From Sediminibacterium sp. (GTDB lineage: Bacteria > Bacteroidota > Bacteroidia > Chitinophagales > Chitinophagaceae), in assembly GCF_019264485.1 (NCBI RefSeq), contig NZ_JAHVAA010000008.1:62001-126000 (forward strand): DNA of 64,000 nt, read 5' to 3'. Below are positions 36,003 through 44,541 of the stretch, in pieces; position 1 is the first letter of the stretch, and each line of letters opens with the position of its first letter. A program made the position numbers and the translations under genes. The notes beneath the pieces were generated by a model. It made no database searches. It saw only the letters and a program-made list of their open reading frames with translations, and was not told where the DNA came from.

Positions 36003-38576
36003 TTACATAGAATCCAGGAATTCCTGAAGTTCCATATCGGTTTTAAATAATACTTCACGTGCTTTGCTTCCCTGGTTTGGCCCCACCACCCCTGCAGCTT
36101 CTAACTGGTCCATCAGTCGTCCCGCGCGGTTATACCCCAGTTTCATCCTTCTTTGTATGAGTGAAGTAGACCCCATCTGGCTTTGTACAATCAAGCGGGC
36201 AGCATCTTCAAACAGCGGATCACGTTCGCTGGCATCAAAATCTCTTCCTTCCATCTCTTTTTCATCCACATATTCGGGCAGCAGAAATGCCTGCGGATAA
36301 CCACGCTGGTCGCCGATAAATTCACATACATTTTCTACTTCAGGCGTATCTACAAAAGCACACTGTAAACGCGTGATCTCTCCGTTATAACTCACCAGCA
36401 TATCGCCCTTACCTATTAACTGTTCAGCGCCACCAGCATCAAGAATGGTTCTACTGTCGATCTTACTCGATACTTTAAACGCAATACGTGCCGGGAAATT
36501 GGCTTTGATGGTACCTGTAATAATGTTTACCGACGGACGCTGTGTGGCAATAATCAAATGTATACCAATGGCCCTGGCCAGCTGCGCCAGTCGGGCAATC
36601 GGCATTTCAACTTCCTTGCCTGCTGTCATGATCAGATCGGCAAACTCATCTACTACCAGTACAATAAAGGGCAGGTACTGATGTCCTTTTTCTGGGTTAA
36701 GTTTTCTGGCAGTGAATTTATCATTGTACTCACGGATATTTCTACAGCCTGCTTCTTTCAGCAAATCGTAACGGTTATCCATTTCAATACACAAAGCATT
36801 CAATGTATGCACTACTTTTTTGGTATCGGTGATAATTGATTCTTCTTCGCCGGGCAATTTGGCGAGAAAATGTTTTTCAATCACACGGTATAAACTCAGC
36901 TCCACTTTCTTCGGGTCAACCAATACAAACTTGAGCTGCGAAGGATGCTTTTTGTACAGCAATGAAACAAGAATGGCATTCAGCCCCACAGATTTACCCT
37001 GACCCGTGGCACCCGCCATCAGCAAGTGTGGCATGGCAGCGAGGTCAACAATAAAGTTTTCATTATCGATCTTCTTACCAATAGCAATGGGCAGTGAGAA
37101 GGAGTTGGATTGAAATTTTTCACTGGCCAGTAAAGTCTTCATGCTCACTACCGTCTTACGCACATTCGGCACTTCAATACCAATGGTTCCTTTACCGGGA
37201 ATAGGCGCAATGATACGGATGCCCAATGCTGCCAGACTCAGGGCAATATCGTCTTCCAGGTTTTTAATTCTGCTGATGCGTACTCCCGGAGCAGGTACAA
37301 TTTCATACAGGGTTACGGTTGGGCCCACCGTTGCTGCAATTCGCTGAATAGCGATATCGTAGTTTTTAAGCGTGGCAATGATCTGGTTTTTATTGGTCTC
37401 CAGTTCTGTCGGATCATGCACAATTTTTTCACTGCCATGTGTCTCCAAAAGATCAAGACCCGGATACTTATAATCTTTCAGGTCGAGTGTTACATCGTAT
37501 TTGGTATTGAGCTTTCCCGGTGCTGGAGCAGGTGTGGGTTCTTCTTCCTCATCCGGTGTTTCTTTTATTTCAAGTTCTAATCCATTCGTATCCATCTCTG
37601 CTTTACGGGGTGCGGGCGGAATCACATTAATCAATGGTTCAGGCTTCGAAATAATCTCTTCTTCATAAACAACTTCCTCTTCTTCCTCCAAATCCTCCTC
37701 ATCCAGGTCTTTCTCGTTCACTTCAAATTCATTCATCGGATCGGTTTCTTCCTCTTCTTCCTGTGGCATAATCACCACCACACCCGATCCTTCTGATTTC
37801 AATTTATTTGGTCCTGCTGTTTTTTCTTCTGTTGCCGGTTCTTCTTCTATGTCTGCATTTTCATCCCATTCCTGTCTTACTGCCACTTCATCATCAATCG
37901 ACAATTTAAAATCGTCTTCATGCGCTTTTACACCCGCCCCCGATTTACCAAACTGCCAGTCGGGTATTTTGAAAGTGGGGTTGAATCGCCAGATCACATA
38001 ACTGAATACAGATAATAATAACAAAGCCCCTGTGCCGATATTTCCAATCCATTTTACAAACCAGGCATTGAGTAACTCACCTACGCCGCCACCCCATGAA
38101 AAAGCGCTGGCCCTCGATACAAAGGCAAATGCCATACTCAGTACTACAAGTCCTACAATCATATAACGCAGGTTCCTGGTGAGGCTGAATACTTTTTTAC
38201 CGAATAATAAATTAGTACCCAATACAAAAAAGAAACTGCAGAGCAGGTAAGATGCCAATCCAAATCCTTTATAAAAGAGTGAATGTGCCACATAAGCACC
38301 CAATACGCCCAGCAGGTTATTCACTTTTACATCATCAGTAGCAAAAATGCGGATACCGAACTGGTGTACTTTATCCTGGTCTTCCTGCCAGGTAAATAAA
38401 TATGAAGTGAATGCAACAAATAAGAAGATGGTCAGCAATAAGCTGGAGGCACCGAGAATTTTGGTGGTACGTTCATCTTTCACCACTTCCGTTACCGTTA
38501 CTTCGGGTTCTTTGTCAGGATTCAGTTCTTCCGGACTCGGCGGAGGTGGCGTTTTCTTCTTCAAGCGATTTGCCAT
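36003..38576 (-). CDS. ftsK: DNA translocase FtsK/SpoIIIE
   Basis: 857 residues. N-terminal membrane domain with four helices (about 40-195), then an acidic Glu/Pro-rich linker (about 225-345: DEEDLEEEEEVVYEEE), the alpha domain, the RecA-like motor with Walker A AGATGQGKSVGLN and Walker B LVVDEFADLI, and a C-terminal gamma winged helix (about 795-857) that reads DNA polarity sequences. It pumps the chromosome terminus during division at the septum. The linker is shorter than in E. coli FtsK. Confidence 0.95.
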   Translation of the reverse strand: MANRLKKKTPPPPSPEELNPDKEPEVTVTEVVKDERTTKILGASSLLLTIFLFVAFTSYLFTWQEDQDKVHQFGIRIFATDDVKVNNLLGVLGAYVAHSLFYKGFGLASYLLCSFFFVLGTNLLFGKKVFSLTRNLRYMIVGLVVLSMAFAFVSRASAFSWGGGVGELLNAWFVKWIGNIGTGALLLLSVFSYVIWRFNPTFKIPDWQFGKSGAGVKAHEDDFKLSIDDEVAVRQEWDENADIEEEPATEEKTAGPNKLKSEGSGVVVIMPQEEEEETDPMNEFEVNEKDLDEEDLEEEEEVVYEEEIISKPEPLINVIPPAPRKAEMDTNGLELEIKETPDEEEEPTPAPAPGKLNTKYDVTLDLKDYKYPGLDLLETHGSEKIVHDPTELETNKNQIIATLKNYDIAIQRIAATVGPTVTLYEIVPAPGVRISRIKNLEDDIALSLAALGIRIIAPIPGKGTIGIEVPNVRKTVVSMKTLLASEKFQSNSFSLPIAIGKKIDNENFIVDLAAMPHLLMAGATGQGKSVGLNAILVSLLYKKHPSQLKFVLVDPKKVELSLYRVIEKHFLAKLPGEEESIITDTKKVVHTLNALCIEMDNRYDLLKEAGCRNIREYNDKFTARKLNPEKGHQYLPFIVLVVDEFADLIMTAGKEVEMPIARLAQLARAIGIHLIIATQRPSVNIITGTIKANFPARIAFKVSSKIDSRTILDAGGAEQLIGKGDMLVSYNGEITRLQCAFVDTPEVENVCEFIGDQRGYPQAFLLPEYVDEKEMEGRDFDASERDPLFEDAARLIVQSQMGSTSLIQRRMKLGYNRAGRLMDQLEAAGVVGPNQGSKAREVLFKTDMELQEFLDSM

Positions 38577-38581
38577 GAAAA

Positions 38582-38589
38582 CAAATATA
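38582..38589 (-). promoter_or_regulatory. -7 box of ftsK
   Basis: Minus-strand TATATTTG (TAnnTTTG) ending 5 bp before the ftsK ATG, which predicts a near-leaderless transcript. Confidence 0.5.
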
Positions 38590-38668
38590 AGCTATGACAA
38601 TGCCTGCATAACAGAACTACCCACCTATGTGCAAAACTGATAAAAGATGGCTGAGTTTTCCACCAATA

Positions 38669-39058
38669 CTATGCACCCTTGCTTAGGCCCAGTGCCAGAC
38701 AAACCCAGCCTGCCACGAGCAAACTGCCTCCCAATGGGGTAATAGGGCCTACCCAGGAAAGTCCCTGAATATTAGCGGCCGATTTATAGGTAAGCAGGTA
38801 TAAGGAACCGCTGAACAGCACCATGCCTGTAATAAACAGAAAACCCGCAGCCTTCATCAATGACGGACTACCCGATGCGAATACCAGTGCGGTGAGTGCC
38901 AGGGCAAATACATGATAAAACTGGTAACGTACTGCTGTTTCAAATGTAACCAGCGACTCTGGTGCAACGATTTTTTTTAGCCCGTGCGCACCAAAAGCAC
39001 CCAATACCACTGAGAGGGCGCCAATAAATGAGGCTGTTACCAGGAATCCTTTATGCAT
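38669..39058 (-). CDS. DUF423 small membrane protein
   Basis: 129 residues from MHKGFLVTASFIGALSVVLGAFGAHGLKK (ATG 39058); the frame is open further upstream but inside aroK. Four hydrophobic segments and the AFGAHGL signature identify DUF423 (YgdD-like), an inner-membrane family of unknown role. The start overlaps the 3' end of aroK by 8 bp, so the two genes are translationally linked. Confidence 0.88.
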   Translation of the reverse strand: MHKGFLVTASFIGALSVVLGAFGAHGLKKIVAPESLVTFETAVRYQFYHVFALALTALVFASGSPSLMKAAGFLFITGMVLFSGSLYLLTYKSAANIQGLSWVGPITPLGGSLLVAGWVCLALGLSKGA

Positions 39059-39557
39059 ATTGCTGTATAATTTTTTTGAATGAAAGATCACTGATCTCCT
39101 TACCGCTTAGTATATGCTTTGCTTTCTCATATACTGGTCTACGCTCTGCGAGTTTGCTTTCGAGAAAAATTTTCAGCTCCGCATCAGATAAGGAACGAAT
39201 TAACGGACGATGTTCTTTCTCGGGCTGAAGTCTTTCCACCAATGTTTCCACCGGCTCATCAAGCCATATGGTAACCCCGTTTTTATTCATCCAGTCCATA
39301 TTGTCATGAAAACAGGGAGCACCGCCACCGGTAGCCAGCACAAAAGTTTTCTTCTCCCCAAACCAGCGTAAAATTTTGGCTTCCGATTTTCTGAAATAAT
39401 CTTCTCCATCTTCCTCAAAAATTTCGCTGATCGTTTTCTCTTCATGAGATTCAATCAGAAAGTCGAGGTCGTAACCTCCTGTCTTTAATTTCTTGGCCAG
39501 TTGCCGGCTCCAGTAAGATTTGCCGGAGCCCATCATGCCTATGAGGAATAGTTTCAT
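39051..39557 (-). CDS. aroK: shikimate kinase
   Basis: 168 residues. P-loop GMMGSGKS (7-14), a shikimate-binding region (DLDFLIE, GEDYFRKSEAKIL) and ATGGGAP Walker-B-like turn; lid region RPLIRSLSDAEL. It phosphorylates shikimate at O3 in the chorismate pathway. It overlaps the DUF423 gene downstream. The conserved elements are complete. Confidence 0.93.
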   Translation of the reverse strand: MKLFLIGMMGSGKSYWSRQLAKKLKTGGYDLDFLIESHEEKTISEIFEEDGEDYFRKSEAKILRWFGEKKTFVLATGGGAPCFHDNMDWMNKNGVTIWLDEPVETLVERLQPEKEHRPLIRSLSDAELKIFLESKLAERRPVYEKAKHILSGKEISDLSFKKIIQQYA

Positions 39558-39566
39558 CAGACTTAG

Positions 39567-39640
39567 TTAGTGAGTAGTCAGTAGTGAGTAGTCAGTAGAC
39601 AGAGCAAACACTCACTACTGACTACTCACTATTCACTCAT
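39567..39640. repeat. TAGTGAGTAGTCAGTAG palindrome
   Basis: The left side is TAGTGAGTAGTCAGTAGTGA with GTAGTCAGTAG; the right side is CTCACTACTGACTACTCACT and ATTCACTC. The stem forms around ACAGAGCAAAC. It lies between aroK and the acyl-CoA dehydrogenase gene on the same strand. A related single arm occurs at 27152-27187 (ACTCACTCACCACTAACTAC). Confidence 0.88.
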
Positions 39641-40821
39641 TTAAACGCATTCAACCCGGTAACATCCATCCCTGTTATCAGCAAATGAACGTCGTGAGTG
39701 CCTTCGTAGGTAATGACACTTTCAAGGTTCATCATGTGACGCATGATGCTGTATTCGCCGGTAATACCCATACCACCCAGCATCTGACGGGCATCGCGGG
39801 TAATATTGGCAGCTATTTCGCAACTATTACGTTTGGCCATACTCACCTGTTGAGGAGTGGCTTTACCTTCATTCATCAACACACCCAATCGCCATACCAG
39901 CAGTTGTGCCTTGGTGATTTCGGTGATCATTTCTGCCAGCTTTTTCTGCTGCAACTGGAACCCGCCAATAGGACGATCGAACTGTATACGCTCCATGCTG
40001 TAACGCAAAGCCGTATCATAACAATCCATTGCCGCACCCAATGCTCCCCAGGCAATGCCATAACGGGCTTTGGTTAAGCAACCCAATGGACCTTTCAAAC
40101 CGATAACATTGGGAAGAATATTTTCTTTAGGCACTTTTACATTGTCGAATACCAATTCACCCGTTGCAGAAGCACGCAGGCTCCATTTACCATGGGTGGT
40201 GGGTGTGGTAAATCCTTCCATTCCCCTTTCCACAATTACCCCCTGAATTTTATCATCTTCATTCCTGGCCCAAACCACTGCTACCTGTGCAAAGGGAGCA
40301 TTGCTGATCCACATTTTTGCACCATTGAGAATAACGTGGTCGCCTGCATCTTTAATATTGGTAATCATACCGGCAGGATTACTGCCATGATCAGGTTCTG
40401 TTAATCCAAAACAACCCAACCATTCACCACTGGCCAGTTTGGGCAGGTATTTTTTACGCTGTTCTTCGTTACCATAAGCATAAATAGGATACATCACCAG
40501 GCTACCCTGAACGCTGGCTGTGCTGCGAACACCGCTGTCGCCTCTTTCCAGTTCCTGCATCATCAGGCCATAACTGATATAATCGAGTCCACCGCCACCA
40601 TATTCAACTGGCACGGTAGGACCAAAACAGCCCAGGTCACCCATCTGCTTTACTATCTGTTGGGGGAACTCCGCTTTTTGGGCATAGTCTTCAATAATGG
40701 GCGAAATTTCTTTCTTTACATAATTCCTTACCGATTCCCGGATCAGTTTATGTTCTTCAGACAATAACTCATCTAACTGGTAATAATCGGGCGATTGAAA
40801 CAGATCGGTTCTGGCAGCCAT
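39637..40821 (-). CDS. acyl-CoA dehydrogenase, glutaryl-CoA dehydrogenase-like
   Basis: 394 residues: N-terminal helical domain, FAD-binding middle domain (WLGCFGLTEPDHGSNP, the glutaryl-CoA type GLTEPDHGSN motif) and a C-terminal domain with the catalytic Glu in ESVITYEGTHDVHLLITG. The pattern fits glutaryl-CoA dehydrogenase, which converts glutaryl-CoA to crotonyl-CoA in lysine and tryptophan breakdown; the exact substrate is inferred. The presence of the tryptophan-degrading enzymes later in the window is compatible. Confidence 0.9.
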   Translation of the reverse strand: MAARTDLFQSPDYYQLDELLSEEHKLIRESVRNYVKKEISPIIEDYAQKAEFPQQIVKQMGDLGCFGPTVPVEYGGGGLDYISYGLMMQELERGDSGVRSTASVQGSLVMYPIYAYGNEEQRKKYLPKLASGEWLGCFGLTEPDHGSNPAGMITNIKDAGDHVILNGAKMWISNAPFAQVAVVWARNEDDKIQGVIVERGMEGFTTPTTHGKWSLRASATGELVFDNVKVPKENILPNVIGLKGPLGCLTKARYGIAWGALGAAMDCYDTALRYSMERIQFDRPIGGFQLQQKKLAEMITEITKAQLLVWRLGVLMNEGKATPQQVSMAKRNSCEIAANITRDARQMLGGMGITGEYSIMRHMMNLESVITYEGTHDVHLLITGMDVTGLNAFK

Positions 40822-40866
40822 GCTGATAATATTTTAATACGTTAGGTCGGTCGCCTGTTAACCCGG

Positions 40867-40874
40867 CAAAAATA
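40867..40874 (-). promoter_or_regulatory. -7 box of the acyl-CoA dehydrogenase gene
   Basis: Minus-strand TATTTTTG (TAnnTTTG), 45 bp before the ATG. Confidence 0.5.
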
Positions 40875-41001
40875 AGGGATGCAGGCTGTACGGGCTGTTT
40901 TGTTGCATTATTATTTGTTTCCGGGTTTTTAACATTAAAAATGGGCCGCTTTTCCAACCTTTTCCCATCCGTATACTCTTAGTGTAAAACCTTTACCTCG
41001 C

Positions 41002-41919
41002 ATGAAAAAGATCATAACCCTTTGCAGCCTGTTAATGGCGCTTGCTTATACCAGTTTCTCACAGAACAATTATAAATGGGCCGTTACCAAACAAAAAGAT
41101 TTCAGTAAAACCTACCCTATTGGCTCTGCGGTGGTAGCACTCAGGAACCAGTTTGGCAAGATGGAAATAAAACACTGGGATAAAAACGAAGTAAAAGTAG
41201 AAGCTAAAATACTGGTATCCACACAGGAAGAAGCCTATGCAAACACTTTACTCGATATGATTCAGGTTATTGAAAAGACCGGTAGTGATACCATCAGTTT
41301 TAAAACACAGATTGGTGACGAAAATAAAGGATGGAGTACCAACCAAAGTAATAAAATGTCGATTGATTACATTGTTTACCTGCCAGCCAATGCAAAACTA
41401 AAGGCACACAATAGTTTTGGTCCGATGGAAATCGGCGATCATACCGGCGAAGCAGATTTACAAAGCAGTCATGGCAGTTTAACAGCGGGGAATCTGACCA
41501 ATACCAAATCATTAAAAGTAAATTTCAGCAAAGCTAAAATAGGTAAGCTGGGTAAAACCGAGGCCGACTTCAGGCATTCAACGATTGATATTGAAGAACT
41601 GACCGGCGATATAAAAGCAACTGTTACTTTCTGCAACAGCATCGATATTCCTGTAAGCAATTCAGTAAAAAATATTGACATCAATACCAGTCACACAAGC
41701 ATCTATCTGCTCTTACCTAAAACCATCAGCGGCGATTATGATATTGCCACCACACATTCAACCGCTACGGGCAAAGGTAGTTTTGAATTAAAAGAAGAAA
41801 AAAATGAAGCGCTCCGAAACCGTGTAACTTTTAACCACCACTATACCGGCAAATTCGGCAATGGGGGTGATGCGAAAATTAATATCAAAAGCAATTTCGG
41901 AAGCGTAAGATTATTGTAA
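41002..41919 (+). CDS. secreted DUF4097-like putative adhesin
   Basis: 305 residues with a signal peptide (MKKIITLCSLLMALAYTSFSQ). The rest is a repetitive series of short beta-strands, alternating as in bacterial adhesin-like DUF4097 beta-solenoids (VVALRNQFGKMEIKHWDKNEV, LKAHNSFGPMEIGDHTGEADLQSSHGSLTAGN, FRHSTIDIEELTG). The role is unknown; such proteins are periplasmic or surface. A family C palindrome fills the gap to the next gene. Confidence 0.8.
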   Translation: MKKIITLCSLLMALAYTSFSQNNYKWAVTKQKDFSKTYPIGSAVVALRNQFGKMEIKHWDKNEVKVEAKILVSTQEEAYANTLLDMIQVIEKTGSDTISFKTQIGDENKGWSTNQSNKMSIDYIVYLPANAKLKAHNSFGPMEIGDHTGEADLQSSHGSLTAGNLTNTKSLKVNFSKAKIGKLGKTEADFRHSTIDIEELTGDIKATVTFCNSIDIPVSNSVKNIDINTSHTSIYLLLPKTISGDYDIATTHSTATGKGSFELKEEKNEALRNRVTFNHHYTGKFGNGGDAKINIKSNFGSVRLL

Positions 41920-41923
41920 TGGG

Positions 41924-42023
41924 TCCGGAAGACGGAAGTCAGAAAGTCCGAAAGAAGACCAACTCACCACAATCATCTTTCGGACTTCCGGACTTTCCGT
42001 CTTTCGGTCTTCCAGTCTTTCCT
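41924..42023. repeat. family C palindrome
   Basis: The left arm has GTCCGGAAGACGGAAGTC and AGAAAGTCCGAAAGAAGACC; the right arm has CTTTCGGACTTCCGGACTTT and CCGTCTTTCGGTCTTCC. It fills the space between the adhesin stop and the YciI-like start. Confidence 0.9.
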
Positions 42024-42049
42024 TATCTTCCCTTTTCAAACCCAACGCT

Positions 42050-42466
42050 ATGAAAAAGGGATTATTTTTTCTTCTGTTGATAGTCATTACCACCGCTGCT
42101 ATTGCACAAAACAATTCCACTACTAAAAAGCCTGAGGAACAAATCCGCAAATACTGGTTCGTGATGCTCATCAAAGGTCCGAACCGTAATCAGGATTCGG
42201 CTACGGCTGCAAAAATTCAGCAGGGACATATGAGTAATATGGATCGGCTGTATAATGACGGCAAACTGAAAGTGGCAGGTCCGTTTGGAGATGGCAAAGA
42301 CTGGCAAGGGATTTTCATTTTTGATTGTCCTACAAAAGAAGAAGTAGAAACTTTACTAAAAACCGATCCTGCTATTGCGGCGGGCAGGCTTATCTACGAC
42401 CTCCGACCATGGTACACTGCCCCCATCGGCAGCTTCATTCCCGGCAAACCCAAACAAACACTCTAA
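42050..42466 (+). CDS. secreted YciI-family protein
   Basis: 138 residues with a signal peptide (MKKGLFFLLLIVITTAAIAQ), unusual for the YciI/YCII fold, which is normally cytoplasmic. The core has FVMLIKGPNRNQ, QQGHMSNMDRLYNDGKLKVAGPFGD and FDCPTKEEVETLLKTDPAIAAGRLIYDLRPWYT, the last being the conserved DPF..aG.. C-terminal pattern. The His of GHM is the family's putative catalytic residue. Exact function unknown. Confidence 0.87.
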   Translation: MKKGLFFLLLIVITTAAIAQNNSTTKKPEEQIRKYWFVMLIKGPNRNQDSATAAKIQQGHMSNMDRLYNDGKLKVAGPFGDGKDWQGIFIFDCPTKEEVETLLKTDPAIAAGRLIYDLRPWYTAPIGSFIPGKPKQTL

Positions 42467-42470
42467 CACA

Positions 42471-42562
42471 TTTCTGCGTAAACTCTGCGCTCTCCTTTCT
42501 CTGCGGTGACTATTCGAGTAATTTCACCGCAGAGAAAGGAGGACAGGGAGTTTACGCAGAGC
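42471..42562. repeat. family B palindrome between the YciI-like gene and the DAACS transporter
   Basis: Arms TCTGCGTAAACTCTGCGC / GAGTTTACGCAGA outside and TTTCTCTGCGGTGA / TTTCACCGCAGAGAAA inside, around CTATTCGAGTAA. Family B copies share the CTCTGCGGTGAA arms and the loop centred on TTCGA. Confidence 0.95.
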
Positions 42563-42581
42563 GTTTATTAATAGCATTACT

Positions 42582-43796
42582 TTGAATACAATTACGCAAA
42601 AGAAAACATGGTACCATACGGTACTCACCAATCTTACTTTTTATGTGCTCATTGCTATTATTGCAGGTGTACTTCTCGGACATTATGCACCCTCCACCGC
42701 CATCAAAACAGAATGGATCGGTAAAACTTTTGTAGACATCATCAAACTCTTTATTGCGCCCATTATATTTCTCACCATTGTATTAGGCATCAGCAGTATT
42801 GGTAACCTGAAAAAAGTGGGGCGTATCGGTATTAAGTCGCTGATTTATTTTGAAGTGGTAACTACACTGGCACTTGGTATTGGTATTGTGGTGGCATTGC
42901 TGGTACAACCGGGTAATATAGACCGTACCGGTCTCGATTTACAGGATGCCAGTAAATTCACCAAACAGGCGGGCAGTAGTTTTAACTGGATAGAATTCTT
43001 TAAAGCCAATCTTACTTTGCAGGTTTTACTGGTTGCGATTATTGTAGGTATACTTTTTAACTATTCAAGACATCGTTTAAAACTCATTCATCTTTTTGGA
43101 CGCATTTCTCACTATGTATTTGTGGCTTTGAAATATGTAATGTACCTCGCTCCCCTGGGTGCATTTGGTGGCATGGCCTATACAGTGGGAAAATTTGGTC
43201 TGCAGACACTGGTGCCGCTCGCCAAACTCATGGCCTGTGTTTACCTGACCATGTTTGTGTTTATCTTTTTTGTGCTTGGCAGTATTATGCGTTATTATGG
43301 TTTCAGGATTGGCGCCTTTCTTAAATCCATCAAAGAAGAACTGCTGATTGTATTGGGCACATCATCATCTGAAGCGGCACTTCCTTCCATCATGCGCAAG
43401 CTGGAGAAAATGGGTTGCAGTAAATCGGTGGTAGGTCTTGTTATTCCAACCGGTTATTCTTTTAACCTCGATGGCACATCCATCTATCTATCTATGGCAG
43501 CCATATTCCTGGCGCAGTTATACAATATTCATTTAAGTGCGGGTGAACTACTCACCATTTTGCTCATACTTATGTTAACTTCCAAAGGAGCTGCAGGTGT
43601 AACGGGTAGTGGTTTTATTGTACTCGCATCTACCCTTGCAGCTATTAAAACCATTCCGCTGGAAGGACTTGCTTTTCTACTCGGTGTAGATAAATTTATG
43701 AGTGAGGCCCGCGCCATCACCAATATCATCGGCAACGGGGTTGCTACACTGGTGATTGCCAAGAGTGAAAAAGAATACGTTGAAGCAGAAGTCTGA
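42582..43796 (+). CDS. dicarboxylate/amino acid:cation symporter (DAACS family)
   Basis: 404 residues, about eight membrane helices plus two re-entrant hairpins. Family motifs: SSSEAALPSIMRKLEKMGC (serine-rich hairpin), GYSFNLDGTSIYLSMAAIFLAQ and LLLTSKGAAGVTGSGFIVL. It imports glutamate/aspartate or C4-dicarboxylates with Na+ or H+. The start is TTG 42582 (no ATG/GTG fits upstream of MNTITQKK), placed 20 bp after the family B palindrome. Succinate or fumarate as substrate would connect to the sdh operon, but this is only a possibility. Confidence 0.93.
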   Translation: MNTITQKKTWYHTVLTNLTFYVLIAIIAGVLLGHYAPSTAIKTEWIGKTFVDIIKLFIAPIIFLTIVLGISSIGNLKKVGRIGIKSLIYFEVVTTLALGIGIVVALLVQPGNIDRTGLDLQDASKFTKQAGSSFNWIEFFKANLTLQVLLVAIIVGILFNYSRHRLKLIHLFGRISHYVFVALKYVMYLAPLGAFGGMAYTVGKFGLQTLVPLAKLMACVYLTMFVFIFFVLGSIMRYYGFRIGAFLKSIKEELLIVLGTSSSEAALPSIMRKLEKMGCSKSVVGLVIPTGYSFNLDGTSIYLSMAAIFLAQLYNIHLSAGELLTILLILMLTSKGAAGVTGSGFIVLASTLAAIKTIPLEGLAFLLGVDKFMSEARAITNIIGNGVATLVIAKSEKEYVEAEV

Positions 43797-43838
43797 TGTC
43801 TGATGGCAGATGTCTGATTTTAAACACCCACTATTACC

Positions 43839-43928
43839 CTGCGAAATCTCTGTTTCCTCTCGTTCTCTGCGGTCAACTTACTCGAATTCACACCGCAGAG
43901 AACGAGAGGAAACAGAGGTTTCGCAGAG
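43839..43928. repeat. family B palindrome after the transporter
   Basis: Left arm 43839-43873 starts CTGCGAAATCTCTGTTTCCT and ends CTCTGCGGT; the right arm is its reverse complement with one mismatch, a 35-bp stem. The loop has TTACTCGAATT. It lies between the convergent transporter and DUF1569 genes; just before it (43793-43816) is a fragment of the GATGTCTGATGGCAGATGTC word. Confidence 0.95.
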
Positions 43929-43933
43929 AGAGA

Positions 43934-44383
43934 CTATACTCCGAATTGTCTTAAATGATGATCAAGATGCTTCCATTGAAAAAGAGCCCATTGATCGGGA
44001 GTAAAATGACCGAAGAAAGCATGTGGCTCTTTGGTACAGCCATCCGCTCCTCCCTTCATAAATGCTTGTATATATGCGATCAGTTTTAACTTCTCTTCTT
44101 CAAAATTATACTCGCCTGTAAAAATCAAACTTTTATCTGTGGGAGAATTTTTACCAAACGGTTTATCGTTCAGTGCAGTGGCGCGAAACAATGGCCCCAG
44201 TATTCTGCCAATAAAGGCCCTTGGAATATGATGTAGTCCCATAGCCGACTCCATCCCTTTATTACAATGTGCCAGCATCTGCGAAACATTCATTTTACCC
44301 CATTGTCTTTGTGCATCGGGAATAAGCTTACTGATACGGTTAACTAATTCATTAACATCTGAAGGATTGAAGAGATTTGGCAT
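43934..44383 (-). CDS. DUF1569 (DinB-like) protein
   Basis: 149 residues from MPNLFNPSDVNELVNRI (ATG 44383); the frame is open to 44440 but without signs of coding. The four-helix DinB/YfiT-like pattern WGKMNVSQMLAHCNKGMESAMG, FFGHFTPDQWALFQWKHLDHHLRQFGV gives the putative metal-binding His residues of DUF1569. Function unknown; related enzymes are thiol-dependent transferases. Confidence 0.85.
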   Translation of the reverse strand: MPNLFNPSDVNELVNRISKLIPDAQRQWGKMNVSQMLAHCNKGMESAMGLHHIPRAFIGRILGPLFRATALNDKPFGKNSPTDKSLIFTGEYNFEEEKLKLIAYIQAFMKGGADGCTKEPHAFFGHFTPDQWALFQWKHLDHHLRQFGV

Positions 44384-44444
44384 GAGTTCAGAATATTTAA
44401 TTCTACATAATAAATGTATTATTAAACATTGAAAACTCACAGGA

Positions 44445-44502
44445 AAACCTCATTACATTCCTGCCCGGTATTTAAATACCGGGCAGGAATGTAATGAGGT
44501 TT
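44445..44502. repeat. perfect 58-bp palindrome
   Basis: From 44445 to 44502 every base pairs: left half AAACCTCATTACATTCCTGC + CCGGTATTT, right half its exact reverse complement, centre TTTAAA with no unpaired loop. It lies between the divergent DUF1569 and GH43 genes. The right end directly precedes the GH43 promoter box. Confidence 0.97.
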
Positions 44503-44508
44503 GATTGG

Positions 44509-44516
44509 TATATTTG
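44509..44516 (+). promoter_or_regulatory. -7 box of the GH43 gene
   Basis: TATATTTG, a perfect TAnnTTTG, 25 bp before the GH43 ATG; the -33 region would lie in the right half of the palindrome. Confidence 0.55.
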
Positions 44517-44541
44517 ATCATAGTCAGCAAACAAATCAATC

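Noticed and set aside
44445..44502. Simple rho-independent terminator
   Set aside because: The palindrome lies between divergent starts, has no loop and is not followed by a long T-run on either strand.
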